This document shows positions 1 through 9,952 of a DNA stretch of 64,000 bases, piece by piece. The position numbers were made by a program, and so were the translations under genes. Below the pieces are notes generated by a model. The model ran no database searches, was not told where the DNA came from, and saw nothing but the letters and a program-made list of their open reading frames with translations. This DNA comes from Capronia americana. Taxonomy: Eukaryota > Ascomycota > Eurotiomycetes > Chaetothyriales > Herpotrichiellaceae. The DNA is taken from the NCBI GenBank assembly GCA_016110215.1, contig JADWQD010000007.1, forward strand, positions 992,001 through 1,056,000, written 5' to 3'. Positions within the stretch are counted from its first letter, which is position 1. Each line of letters starts with the position of its first letter.

Positions 1-170
1 TATATGACCACTTTTCTCTCCTCCCATTCTCACAATCTGGTATATTGATATCATATTCCCCTGTCTCGTCTGTCACATAGTGCTATCATCTGCATTATCG
101 TCGGCCGTGCCTCATAATTACATTCTCTCGAGTTCGTCTCCTCTCACTCGCCATGGACCCTATCCCTCAT

Positions 171-792
171 CTAGAGCAGGGCGGCAAGCCCCAAGCCAAC
201 AAGCCCGGCAATACCAGCCCATTGCTGCTTCAATGCGGACGCGGCACCGGTGTACGACGCACCAGGTGGGGCAGCGGTGCTTACGGCCGAGTAGCTCGCA
301 GGTGCGTAGCTCGTAGGCGTTGCAGGAGTGCCAGCCGGAGCAGTGGTTGGCGAAGATGTGAAAGTCGGTCCAGCAGCCGGAGCAGAGGCGCTGGCGGTGG
401 GCAAGGTGATGGTAATGCCTGCAGAGCCGCAGTACTGCTGCGCGAACGCCAGGGTTGCTATTGAGCCAGTGGTCAGTTTGGGCTTTGAGAGTGAAAGCAT
501 TCAGGCACGAACCAGCTTGATCAGTGGCATTGCAAGCAGTGCTGATGCATGACTGTACAGAGCTCAAGAAAGTGGTCGCCGAGCAGACGCAGGCGGCGTC
601 CGTGGCCGCACAGCCTGTAGCGCCAATGGCGTTGAGGGCGCAGGTCACCTGTATTTGATGTAAGTTCGTCTGTCCGACGCAGGTGCCGTCGCTGGTACTT
701 ACCGCACATGATGGAAGACTGGACAAGTCTTGCGAAGCTGCTAGGTGGAGGAGAGTCGAAAAGCCAACGGCGGCAAGAGACAAGAAGCGCAT
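171..792 (-). CDS. CFEM-domain, GPI-anchored cell-wall/secreted protein
   Basis: Three exons on the minus strand, 792-703, 648-513 and 457-171, give 170 residues. The introns (702-649 and 512-458) start GTAAGT and GTTCGT and end AG. Residues 1-20 are a signal peptide. The mature part has eight cysteines (29, 33, 43, 50, 52, 64, 69, 85) with a CVC pair and an aspartate (D47) just before it, which is the CFEM layout; in studied CFEM proteins this Asp binds haem iron. A Ser/Thr/Pro/Ala-rich stalk follows, and the C-terminus is a hydrophobic stretch after small residues, as in a GPI-attachment signal. CFEM proteins act in haem uptake, wall structure or host interaction. Both splices are needed to bring all eight cysteines into one frame, which supports the model. 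The specific role is unknown. Confidence 0.88.
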
Positions 793-1864
793 TTTGATCG
801 CTGGTTTGTGAGTACTTGGACTGGAGAGCGCACAATCTGGGTGAGTGTTATGAGGAGGAAGCCAGACACAACCAGAGGGCAGTGAGTGTAAAAAGCGAGT
901 GTTGGGTCAAAGTCAGAGCTCAGCAATCGAATTAATTTTTTTCAAGCTTCGATCGACGAGAGTCACAGAAGCAGAGCAGGCCCGATCCAAGGTTTATAGC
1001 TTTTCCCTCCTGTCACCGAGCGGTCTTCTGGCTGCCTGTCTCTGCATAGATAGCTTAACGTTCGCTCGAGTAGACCTACCGTGAGCTCTAGAAGAAGCTG
1101 CCTGTTTAGGAATGGACATCCGTCCAGCAGTGCAGGTTGCATGGCAGTCAAACCCCTCATTGGAAAGCGTTCGGCTGGTGTCGTAACTGTCGTACCTGGG
1201 AAGCTTCGCTGAAACTCCCGTATTCAGCTGGTGCTGATGCAAGCCACGATGTTCGAGCAAGCAAGAGACAGCAGAGCCCGGCTGCATGTCTCAGGCACAC
1301 GATGATCGAGACTGGACGGTTGGTCCGAAGCCGACAAATTAAAAACTGGCCAAGGCGACGAGCAGCGTTTGGTGCCGTGCTCGCTTGAGGCTAACCCATG
1401 CTCGAATGATCAAAGAAAAGGTGTGGAAACTTCCCGAGAGAAGCTCCCACGGTGGATGGGCGGGGAGGCGGGGTACGGGAAGAGCAACGAGGTTAGAATC
1501 GGAAACTGGAATCGTGGAGAATCGAACCCACAATGGCCATAGGTGTCAGCAGCCGACACTGACGCCCCAACAAGGGCTTCCAGGTGCGAGGCCACGGGAG
1601 GTCAAGGCCAAATCAATCTCATTCGCGTTGACAGCGATGCGCTGTGCACGAGGCGCTGTATCCAACCGCGCAGAAGATTGCAAGATGATTCGTCACTTCC
1701 GCAGCCTCAAGGCGAATGTGTCGCTGTCGCCTGCTCGCCTGATCAGGCTCAAGCTGCGCCTTGTTCAGGAGTGCCGCTTCGAACAACTTCAGATCTTGCC
1801 TACGACAATACCACCTTGGTCACTGAGAACGTAAGGTGTCCTGACCGGTACCTGAGATCACGAT
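793..1864. other. Intergenic spacer between divergent CFEM and STAND genes
   Basis: About 1.07 kb between two divergent genes, so it should hold both promoters. Open frames here (for example 1385-1834 on the plus strand) show no recognisable domain. I see no RNA gene that folds properly; a B-box-like string near 1519-1530 (minus strand) is discussed among the rejected items. Confidence 0.5.
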
Positions 1865-4800
1865 ATGGACCCGCTCAGCGTTAGTGCAAGCATCATTGCT
1901 GTTCTGGAGTTGACCGCAACTCTTATGAAATATGCCAACAGCGTGCGAAAGGCTCCAAAAGAGCGAGCTCAGATTGCCCAAGAAGCAAGCAACATGTATG
2001 CTCTACTCACAAGTCTTCGCTTTCGAGTCGAAGGTGCTCAAAGCAGTGATCCATGGTTCAACCAGGTCAGGATGCTGGCCGCTCCGAATGGTGCTCTTGC
2101 CCAGCTCGAGACGATTGTCGCGAGGCTCGCCACCAAGGCCGAGGCATCTTCCAAGCTGAAGGATCTTGTATGGAAATTCACAAAGGCTGAGATCGAAGAA
2201 GCTCTGGGCCAAATAGAGCGCCTGAAGTCGTTGGTTGGTCTTGCCTTAGCAAATGACCTCTTCGCCTTGAGTCGGTCAATCAAGATCGATGTTGGTGAAG
2301 TGGTAGAGAAGCTTGACAGGCTTCGTGCAGAGTCGAAGGCTGCATGGCCGTCTGAGCTGTCCTCCTGGCTTGACATCCCGGATACGCTTTCAAACTACGC
2401 AGCCGCCTGCAAACAGCGTCAAGCACGAACAGGCTGCTGGCTTCTGCATGACCGGCGCTTTGTGAAATGGAAAGATTCTCCAGGCTCAAGTCTGTGGCTC
2501 CATGGCATCCCAGGAAGCGGGAAAACTGTGCTTACCGCCACCGTCATTGATCAAGTCTCGAACGCTCCTCAGTCAGGTGTGGCATACTTCTACTTCGACT
2601 TCAATGACAATAACAAACGAAACCTGCACAAATGCATTCGATCCCTTGTCGTGCAGCTAGCTCGCCAGGTGCCCAGTGGTATCCAGGAGGTCCGAGGCTT
2701 GTACAGAAATTGCCAGGACGGCCAACTTCAGCCCCAGGGCAGCGCCCTATTTGCAGTCATGAGCCGCTTGATACAGAGCCTTGCTCATTGTTACATCATA
2801 TTTGATGCACTCGACGAGAGCGACAATTATCAAGAGCTCCTGGAGTTCATCAAGAATCTCACCCAGTGTCACCGGAGTTGTTTGCATTTTCTGGCCACTA
2901 GTCGCCGCGAACGAGAGTTGGAAGAATGCTTGCGGCCCATGATTACTGCCGAGGTCGCCATACAGGCGGCAGTCGTTGATGCGGACATCAATATCTATGT
3001 TGAAGAGCTCCTTAAGAACGATATCCGTCTCCGAAAGTGGCCAACCGATGTTCGAAAGGAGATTCAACAGACAATCACAGACAAGTCGAACGGAATGTAC
3101 GTGCGTGTTTCTGGATGGCAATTACGGTGCTGACCTCCTCACAGGTTCAGATGGGCATCCTGCCAGATGGATACAGTCCGGAAGTGCATCAAACTCAGCG
3201 CTCTCAGACAGGTGCTGTCATCACTGCCAACGACACTCTATGAGACGTACGACAGGATTCTTTCCACAATCGAGAGAAATGGCCAGCTTGATGATGCTGT
3301 CCGTATCCTCCAGTGGCTTTGCTTTGCCAAGCGACCTCAGTCCTTGAAGTCGTTGGTTGATGTGCTGGCCACCGATATTGGTGGCAATGGGCGTTTCTTG
3401 GTCGAAGAGAGACTTCCGGACCCGTTCGACATAATCACTGTCTGCTCCAGCCTCATAAGCATCAAAGAGGAAACGGATTCCCGCTACGATCGTGGCTTCT
3501 TAGGCCCCCAGATAATTGCTGAGGATCCCATTATCCAGTTGGCACATTTCTCTGTTCAGGAGTATTTGCTGAGTGACCGGTGTTTTGTGGGAGAACACTT
3601 CTCACCGCAAAACGGTCATACCTTGTTGGCCGAGATCTCCTTGGTCTATACCTTACATGTCTGCACAGAATCCTCTCGGGGTTGCTCTCATGATTTTGGC
3701 GATTTGCCAGATTCTGAGGTCGGGGGCCCAGTAGAAAAGGTTGTTCAAGAGACCAAAAGATGGTTATCTTCCACGTTCGAGCAATATCCGCTGAGCAGGT
3801 ACACCTCCGCTTGGTGGTTCAAGCACGCTTCTGAGATCTCTGCAACGGCTTCATCGCAGAGGGTGATTGAGATGTCTATTCATCTTTTTGAGAATACCGA
3901 CGTACTGGCACGGTGGCTGAAACTCCACGATCCAAACCCCTTTTTGCAGAACAAGAGTCGATTCCAAAATGGGTCTGTATCACCGCTCAGGCACTTTGGC
4001 CAGGTCGGCACGGAGCCGAGGCAATCTCCCATCGCTTCCCCAGTCTTCTACGCGGCTGCCACTGGCCTCCCACTCGCCGTGGAACAACTGGTTGCACGGG
4101 GCAATGACGTGAACCAGATGAGCGATCAATATCCGGCGCCTCTGCATGTTGCCGTATTGAAAGGAGACGTCTCAACCGCGGCCTCAATTCTAAGCAATGG
4201 AGGAAATGTTGACGCGCGAAATGCAGTGGCAGGAACTCCACTGCAAATTGCTTCCGCTTCTGGAGATAATCTAGCCATGGTAGAGCTGCTCATCGGTGCA
4301 GGTGCAACGTTATCACCAGCACCAAGCTATTTCACGTTCGTCAATCCGTATGATGGACGTCTCAGTCAGTGGTACGGCACCGCGCTTGACGCGGCTTGCC
4401 ATGGAAGCAGTCTGGAAATCCTGAGGACCGTCCTCGAGGCTAGCGAGAGGGTGCATGCTCCGATATCACCAAAGTCGCTCCTTGATGTTGTGACAGTAGC
4501 GCGGCAACACGCCACTTACCAGAAGTTAATTGTTCAAGGACAGAGCCACATTCGCAGGGTGATTGTATTACACGCTACAGAATGGTCGAATATTAAAACG
4601 AAGGTCCTGGAAGACCGGGATCTAACAGAACGTCCAGATTTTTCGCAAGACTACAACGCAGTACTTCGAATGCTCTTGTCCTACGGTCTTGAACTTGACG
4701 AAGTTCCCTGGAATAAGCACAATCCCGCTGACAAGCGATTTTTCGTTTTGCTAAGCGAAGCCGGGATCCAGGCGACGAAACTAAGGTATTGGGACGAAAT

Positions 4801-5653
4801 GTTGTCTCGTTTCGATCTGGACAGCGATGGGCTAGGGGCTTTTGATAAGTTGCTTAGTTTCGCTTTTCAAATCAACCAGCCAGAGCTCCTGGACAAGATG
4901 CTTCACTTCGCTTTGCACCGCAATCAGCCAGAGCTCTTCAACAAGCTGCTCACACATGGGGCTGACATCACTTCAGTTGACGAGTATGGACGCAACTGTA
5001 TTGACTATACCGCCGCGTTTCCCAAGATCCTACGGAGATTCAACATCCCGTCAGACAAATGCGAACCTACCAACCCTGAAGGTCGAAAAGAAGTCCTTTA
5101 TGAGACAACTCTGCGAAATATTGGGAAACTTCTCTGGTTTACCTCAGACGGGATGTTTCTGCATAGGCGTGGGCTCGGTCGTAGCCTCATACATCTAGGC
5201 TGGCTGGAAGACGCTGTCTCGGCCTTCCAGCTGTCAATAGCTTCCGACGGCGGGCCTGGGACGCGGCTCAGGCCTTTGGTGGCCTGCGATGGCTGCGGCC
5301 ACGTCTCTGTTGAAACCACGCTCTGGGTCTGTCGATCCTGCAAGGATGCCGATCTCTGCGACCCATGCTATAAACTCTATCAGGCCGGTTTATTGCGCGA
5401 CATTTACCTCTGTCATGGTCATGATTTCCTCGAAGTGCCTCTGACGCCCTTCTGCAAGGAGTACACTCGTTCCTCCTTGACACCAAAGGTCAGAGACTGG
5501 TTGCTTGAACTGGAGGAGAAGATCCGGCGAGAACTCCCTGTTGCCGGAAGCCGAATGATTGACGGTGAAGAGCAGAAGCCCAGCTGGACGGCGAAGAATC
5601 CGTGGATCTCGATGCAGTCTTTTCGGAGTCTCCGACGAGACTGCTATGATTAG
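1865..5653 (+). CDS. NLR-type STAND protein: Helo-like N-domain, NACHT, ankyrin repeats, C-terminal ZZ zinc finger
   Basis: Two exons, 1865-3096 and 3145-5653, joined across a 48-bp GTACGT...ACAG intron, give 1246 residues. The splice restores the NACHT-associated string NGMFRWASCQ. The first ~150 residues resemble the helical Helo-like N-terminal domain of fungal STAND proteins. NACHT follows: Walker A GIPGSGKT at 214-221 and Walker B YIIFDALDE near 310-318. A winged-helix-like stretch is followed by ankyrin-type repeats at about 708-843, and a second degenerate set contains three tandem 16-residue units near 4844-4987. Residues about 1125-1172 hold a ZZ finger (CDGC, CRSC, CDPC, then CHGH). 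Fungal NLR-like proteins sense non-self or trigger heterokaryon incompatibility and cell death; that role is inferred here from architecture. The start is the first ATG of the open frame and matches the family N-terminus. Confidence 0.88.
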
Positions 5654-6077
5654 GCTTTGGAAGAGCATGTTGACCACGACGAAATCACCGATGCTGCGGA
5701 AGGAAAAATTCCTTGTCTACTTCAGGTAATGTGGCATTCAGAGGGGCAAGCACCGGCCTCGGTCAACATGTCTATATAAGCGATGAATGGCGGGTTGTTA
5801 TATATCATGGCAGACTTGAAATTTGCCTCTCAGACCAGAGTAAGCGAGGATGGTGATGATGGATTTTCGGTGCAGCAGGTGTGCTTCTGACGAAAACGTT
5901 CTGACAGTGAGACGCTGAGGTTGGGAAAGTTTTAGCCATCTCTTCATGGTACGACGATAGGATTGCGACTCTGGCATTGTTCGATTGATCGGTCAGCGTT
6001 CGCTCCATCTTATGACCGACGCCGACACATTCTTGTGCGAGACCCTTATTCTTTCCGCAATTTCTTCCCTCTGCCCA
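5654..6077. other. Spacer between convergent genes
   Basis: The 424 bp between the 3' ends of the STAND gene and the SDR gene should contain both 3' untranslated regions. A TATATAA-like string sits near 5772. No coding or RNA feature is supported. Confidence 0.4.
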
Positions 6078-6893
6078 TCAGAACCTTTCTCTCGCAGGTC
6101 TCATATCCAGCTCATGAACCCACAAGTCACAACTCTGCCGCATACAATCCAGATACAACCGTCCCACGCTCTCGGCTCGTATCTTTTCCCCCAGCAAGAC
6201 TTTCCCCCTTTTCTCCTTCGTCTCCGCATCGGCAGCAGACGTATCGATATCCACAATCCCACCGTTCGCAATCGCATGCACAACATGCACTCCCCTGGCC
6301 GAGTACTCCCTCGCCAGACTCTGGGCCAGCATCCTGACCCCGGCCCTCCCCGCCCCGTAGGCCGCATACCCGGGATTCGTCCTCAAGGCGCCCAGCGTGC
6401 CCGTGAAGATGAGGGTCCCTTTCTTGACCATCTCCTGCTCCCCGGGTTCGGAGCCCGTGGCCCTACTATCGTCGGGATACTGGTCCAAGAACCATTTCAC
6501 GGCGAGTTGGCTGAAGACCATCGCCCCCGTGACGTAGACCTGCAGGGACTCGCCGAAGCGGGACGCGGTCTCCTCCTCGAACGCCGTCTTGTGACTGTGC
6601 TTGATGCTCCAGATGGCCAGCGTGAGCTTCAGGTCCTTGTCGATGGAAGTCGCCCATTTTCGCACCTCGCTGAACGCCTCGTTCAGGCTCGCGTCCGTGG
6701 TATCGGACTTGAACGCTCTGAGGACCCCGCCCCCAGACTCCTGGGAGAGGCGGTCCGCGAGGGATGCATCGCCGCTGCGCGAGAGGAGCGCGACGGCGAG
6801 GTTTCCTTGTGAGGGACGGGCCAGCACACGGGCGATTCCCGCCCCAGTGGTGGGGCCGGCGCCGAGCAGGATCGCGAGGCCTGAGGGGGCCAT
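6078..6893 (-). CDS. Short-chain dehydrogenase/reductase-like protein with atypical active site
   Basis: A single exon of 271 residues has a Rossmann fold start, LLGAGPTTGAGIARVLA, which corresponds to the SDR glycine motif. A central beta-strand region (LIFTGTLGALRTNPGYAAYG) lies where SDRs carry the catalytic Ser, followed by the Tyr-x3-Lys position. Here the Tyr position reads YGAGR, so the usual lysine is an arginine, and the Ser position is occupied by the TGT/L region. The enzyme may therefore be a weak or altered oxidoreductase or a non-catalytic NAD(P)-binding protein. The C-terminus (LWVHELDMRPARERF) resembles that of fungal relatives annotated only as NAD(P)-binding proteins. The ATG at 6893 directly precedes the Rossmann motif. 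Substrate unknown. Confidence 0.8.
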   Translation of the reverse strand: MAPSGLAILLGAGPTTGAGIARVLARPSQGNLAVALLSRSGDASLADRLSQESGGGVLRAFKSDTTDASLNEAFSEVRKWATSIDKDLKLTLAIWSIKHSHKTAFEEETASRFGESLQVYVTGAMVFSQLAVKWFLDQYPDDSRATGSEPGEQEMVKKGTLIFTGTLGALRTNPGYAAYGAGRAGVRMLAQSLAREYSARGVHVVHAIANGGIVDIDTSAADAETKEKRGKVLLGEKIRAESVGRLYLDCMRQSCDLWVHELDMRPARERF

Positions 6894-7705
6894 AGTGTAG
6901 TGCGAGGGGTCTAGGGTATGTCTATGACTTGGGTTGAATTGAACTTACTCCCGTAGATGTGTCAACGGAGGAGAAGACGGTCGACTTTGTAGACTTTGGT
7001 ACAGAGGACGTAGTAACGTATGTAATTGGGTGTGTCTGCCACCATGTAATACGTCAGTCAGGGAGGAGAACGATTCCGCCCGAGAACATCGACCCGTCGG
7101 TGAAAGAGCCGAACGCAAGAAATGGAGAATGGAGAATGGCGCCGCTTTGGCCGCCACAGGCGTGATTTGCCATTCACGACTCGTCACCACATTTTAAGGC
7201 CGTGACTCGATTCGGAGGCCATAAGGAATTCAGACCAGCCAGATGCACCCTCGCCTAGACACCATACTCACACAGTGCTACAGAATGCAAGTCCGAAGCA
7301 CACGGACGACCCCTTTTTAAGGCAACCTGTCACGCCTGTGTGGCCTGTCCAGCCCGAGAGCTGAATGAAGTTCCCGTTAGTGGTAACTAGTATGGCAATT
7401 CCAGGCACAGAACAGGCACAGCAGGCATCAATCCGCTACGGGGTCCCCAGCCCAATCACATATGCGACTAGGAGCACCAAGACTCCGATATACTATGCAC
7501 GAATTACTACTATGCGAGATGCGGAATATGACACGGTTGCACCAGCCAGCTTTCGTGGAAGGTCACAGTATATCTATCTACCTACTAGCTGTCGCGAGTC
7601 CTGGTCGACTATTCCATCAGGACCAGGAGGAGGTTTGCCGCTCGCAACAATACCAGGTTATATCGCCTTTACACAATCATTTGCTCTGCAAGCTTCCTGC
7701 CCGAC
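6894..7705. other. Divergent promoter region between SDR-like and GFA-type genes
   Basis: About 810 bp between two divergently transcribed genes. Open frames at 7365-7901 and 7462-7812 run into the GFA gene in other frames and have no recognisable domain; they look like 5' leader shadows. No other feature is seen. Confidence 0.4.
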
Positions 7706-8182
7706 ATGTCGAACCCCGAACAGGAACAGGAAGATATCAAACGAACCTTCCACGGCTCCTGCCACTGCAAGTTCATCACGTACAGCGTGGCCATCGCGCA
7801 ATCTCGCCTTGACAACCCCCGGGCCGGCCGCTGCAACTGCACAATCTGCCTCAAGCAGGGATATACGTGGACTCGCATCCCGCGCTCGGATTTCCACTTG
7901 ATCTCCCCGTCGGCGTTCTCCCAGTGCAAGGACTATCGGATGAATCCTGCGCACAACATCCACAAATACTTCTGCGGCACCTGCGGCATCCACGTCGCCG
8001 CGGAGGGGAGCTTCGAGTGGAAGGGAGCGATGATCGAGTTCTTCCACTTCAACGTGGTGACGCTGGAGCAGCCGCAGGAGGGCTTGGATTTGAGCCAGTG
8101 GAAGATGTCCTATACTGATGGACGGAATGACAGGTTCGAGAACGTCAGGGACGATATTCCGTGGCCGGGCGGCGTGCTTTGA
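7706..8182 (+). CDS. GFA/CENP-V family zinc protein (glutathione-dependent formaldehyde-activating enzyme-like)
   Basis: A single exon of 158 residues. The zinc ligands of the GFA fold are all present: CHC at residues 19-21, CNC and C at 43-48, and CGTC at 90-93. Spacing and length fit the compact GFA domain (about 120-160 residues). Family members bind two zinc ions and the founding bacterial enzyme adds formaldehyde to glutathione, but most fungal members have no tested substrate, so the name should be read as a fold assignment. The C-terminus WPGGVL is close to the stop at 8180-8182. The ATG at 7706 lies just upstream of the conserved GSCHC motif. Confidence 0.85.
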   Translation: MSNPEQEQEDIKRTFHGSCHCKFITYSVAIAQSRLDNPRAGRCNCTICLKQGYTWTRIPRSDFHLISPSAFSQCKDYRMNPAHNIHKYFCGTCGIHVAAEGSFEWKGAMIEFFHFNVVTLEQPQEGLDLSQWKMSYTDGRNDRFENVRDDIPWPGGVL

Positions 8183-9390
8183 CGTGCGCGAATCTTAGGG
8201 CTGTGTCTCTCGCACAGGTGTATTGCTTCGTTCCGTAGAGACACATCAGCCGACTAAGCTGGATGTGTGCTTCAACGCAGCGTGTGTCTCACGGACAGAC
8301 ATCGACGACGTTCAATACACCGGAAACTTCATCAAGATATTTTGTGACTGTATCATTTGGCGCCTTGGCAGCTCAAACAATGGTAAATCTGCTCGGCGCT
8401 CACGGCGCGCTCACCTAGACGGCGCCGCTTCTGAAACCACCTGCTCACGACTCACTTTCAGTCACCTTTATCTCGCCTTTCGACTCACCCTCTGGGGACA
8501 CAGGCCTAGACTCTGATTTGGCCCGGGACAGGTTTAGCCCAGTCGGGACCAAGGTCCTGCCTACGTCCGACAGCCAGGACTTGTCAGGTCACAGGATCCA
8601 TGTCCCAGAGGGTTATCGAGGAAGTCTATCCATTCGCAAAGTTCGAGCACTGTAGGGTAGTTACTCCCGAAGATCACGTCGTGCGTGATCAAACGAGAAT
8701 CTTGGCCGCTTTCGATCAGTCTGTGTCTGAGGTAGTCGAGCACGAGAGCGTGGAGTCATTTGATATTCTCGTCATACTCGTTGGGGCCAGTCAGTCAGTG
8801 TCGCAAGCCCAGTTCTGTCGCGAAGGATGTCCCGATCGGCATCGAAGACCTTACGTCGCTTTCGTGGTAGGTTTGAGCTAGTACCTACATAATGTGGATG
8901 CATGAGAAAAGATCCTGCTGAGTTCCATCCCGAAGAATACACACAAAAGTATTTGCGCTTCAGACCCATTATGCTCATCCATAGACAAGAGTTCTTCAAG
9001 CATGCCAATGCTGCGCAGACCAATAGCACGCTACATACCTGGAAGACTCGATATCAGGCGCGGCTCAAGAACTCACTGAGATAAGCCCACCAGTCGCCAA
9101 GATCGCGGTATGCAGCTCGGATTGGTAGACACGTGGCTTCTCATGTAGATAGACAGGTGAAGGACGGGCAGGATACAATAAATAATTTTCTTCAGTTATT
9201 TGAGACTCGGCAACTAATTATTCGTAGTGAATACGTCTCCAGAGTTGAATACCTGGTAAGTGAACACTTACAGGTAGGTAGATATGTGGGTACTCCACAA
9301 GTTTGATTGGAAAGTTTGCTGGCGCGGGGCACATGTATTTGGCTTTATATTTTTTTTAACGGCCAATCCTCCCAACAATCACAGATGGTG
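8183..9390. other. Intergenic spacer upstream of tRNA-Asp
   Basis: About 1.2 kb with only short open frames on both strands and no recognisable domain. It is AT-richer near 9170-9360, with a run of T at 9350-9357 just before the tRNA gene. No repeat or RNA gene other than the tRNA is supported. Confidence 0.4.
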
Positions 9391-9414
9391 TCCTCGATGG
9401 TCTAGTGGTCATGA

Positions 9415-9465
9415 GTAAGCCTATCGCATCTGCAAACAGTTGTACATCATCTAACATTCAATCAG
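9415..9465 (+). other. 51-nt spliceosomal-intron-like insertion in the D-stem of tRNA-Asp
   Basis: The insertion begins GTAAGC, the same donor used by the intron at 32020, contains CTAAC at 9451-9455, and ends TCAG at 9462-9465, 10 nt after the branch-like motif. Its length matches the 48-60 bp protein-gene introns of this window. Its boundaries fall exactly where removal restores the D-stem (U11-A24, C12-G23, G10-U25). Whether it is removed by the spliceosome, by the tRNA endonuclease, or not at all cannot be told from sequence. Confidence 0.75.
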
Positions 9466-9478
9466 TTTCCGCTTGTCA

Positions 9479-9493
9479 TTTCACAATAACGAG
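9479..9493 (+). other. Canonical tRNA intron at position 37/38
   Basis: Fifteen nucleotides separate A37 of the anticodon loop from C38 and the 3' anticodon strand GCGGG. This is the standard place for eukaryotic nuclear tRNA introns cut by the TSEN/Sen endonuclease. Confidence 0.85.
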
Positions 9494-9533
9494 CGCGGGA
9501 GACCAGGGTTCGATTCCCTGTCGGGGAGTTTCC

Positions 9534-9539
9534 TTTTTT
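9534..9539 (+). terminator. RNA polymerase III T-run terminator of tRNA-Asp
   Basis: Six consecutive T lie six bases after the tRNA 3' end, and a second run of seven T follows at 9545-9551. Four or more T suffice for Pol III release. Confidence 0.8.
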
Positions 9540-9952
9540 GACTCTTTTTTTGGGAACTCGGGTTGTTTTTTGGGCCCCGTTCCCACCCAACGCCCCCATT
9601 TATCTCAGAGTTGGACTGGCGTTTTCGCTTTCCTACCAGACTTGCCGAGCCCAGTGAGTAAATTTCGCTGGCATAACTAGATATTTCCGTTTGTATTAGG
9701 GGATTTATGGACACACTCAGTAAATGCAGGTGTGTTCCATGTAGCAACAAGTTATACAATCGCGAACCATAATCTCTCACTAAATCACGTAACAACCATG
9801 CCAATATACTCAGTCTGCCAGCTGCTGGAAGGGGATACTGTGGAAGGTAGTAGCCTGCTTGCGAGAAGCTTTGACTTATGCACATGGACCAGCCACCGTT
9901 TTCCGGGCACAGACAGCCGTTTTGGAAGTCATGCAACGATATGACATGACTT

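Larger units (their letters stand above)
9391..9528 (+). tRNA. tRNA-Asp (anticodon GTC) with two interruptions
   Basis: Acceptor 5' strand TCCTCGA (9391-9397) pairs with TCGGGGA (9521-9527), with discriminator G at 9528. The A box TGGTCTAGTGG is at 9398-9408 and the B box GGTTCGATTCC at 9507-9517. The anticodon stem TCCGC (9468-9472) pairs with GCGGG (9495-9499) and the loop reads TT-GTC-A, so the anticodon is GTC (9475-9477). The T-arm CAGGG/CCCTG with loop TTCGATT is perfect. Two segments must be removed: 9415-9465 (51 nt, between D-stem positions 24 and 25) and 9479-9493 (15 nt, between 37 and 38, the canonical tRNA intron site). Without both, a normal 72-nt tRNA-Asp results. A T6 stretch at 9534-9539 can end Pol III transcription. 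An intact promoter and stems argue against a decayed pseudogene. Confidence 0.9.

Noticed and set aside
1490..1620. Minus-strand B-box-like GGTTCGATTC near 1519-1530, suggesting a tRNA
   Set aside because: The flanking bases do not form a 5-bp T-stem around a 7-nt loop, and no A box or acceptor stem of matching sequence lies upstream.
1385..1834. 149-residue plus-strand frame before the STAND gene
   Set aside because: Composition is Arg/Ser-rich without any domain, and a second overlapping frame (1543-1884) is equally open. It lies in the divergent promoter region.
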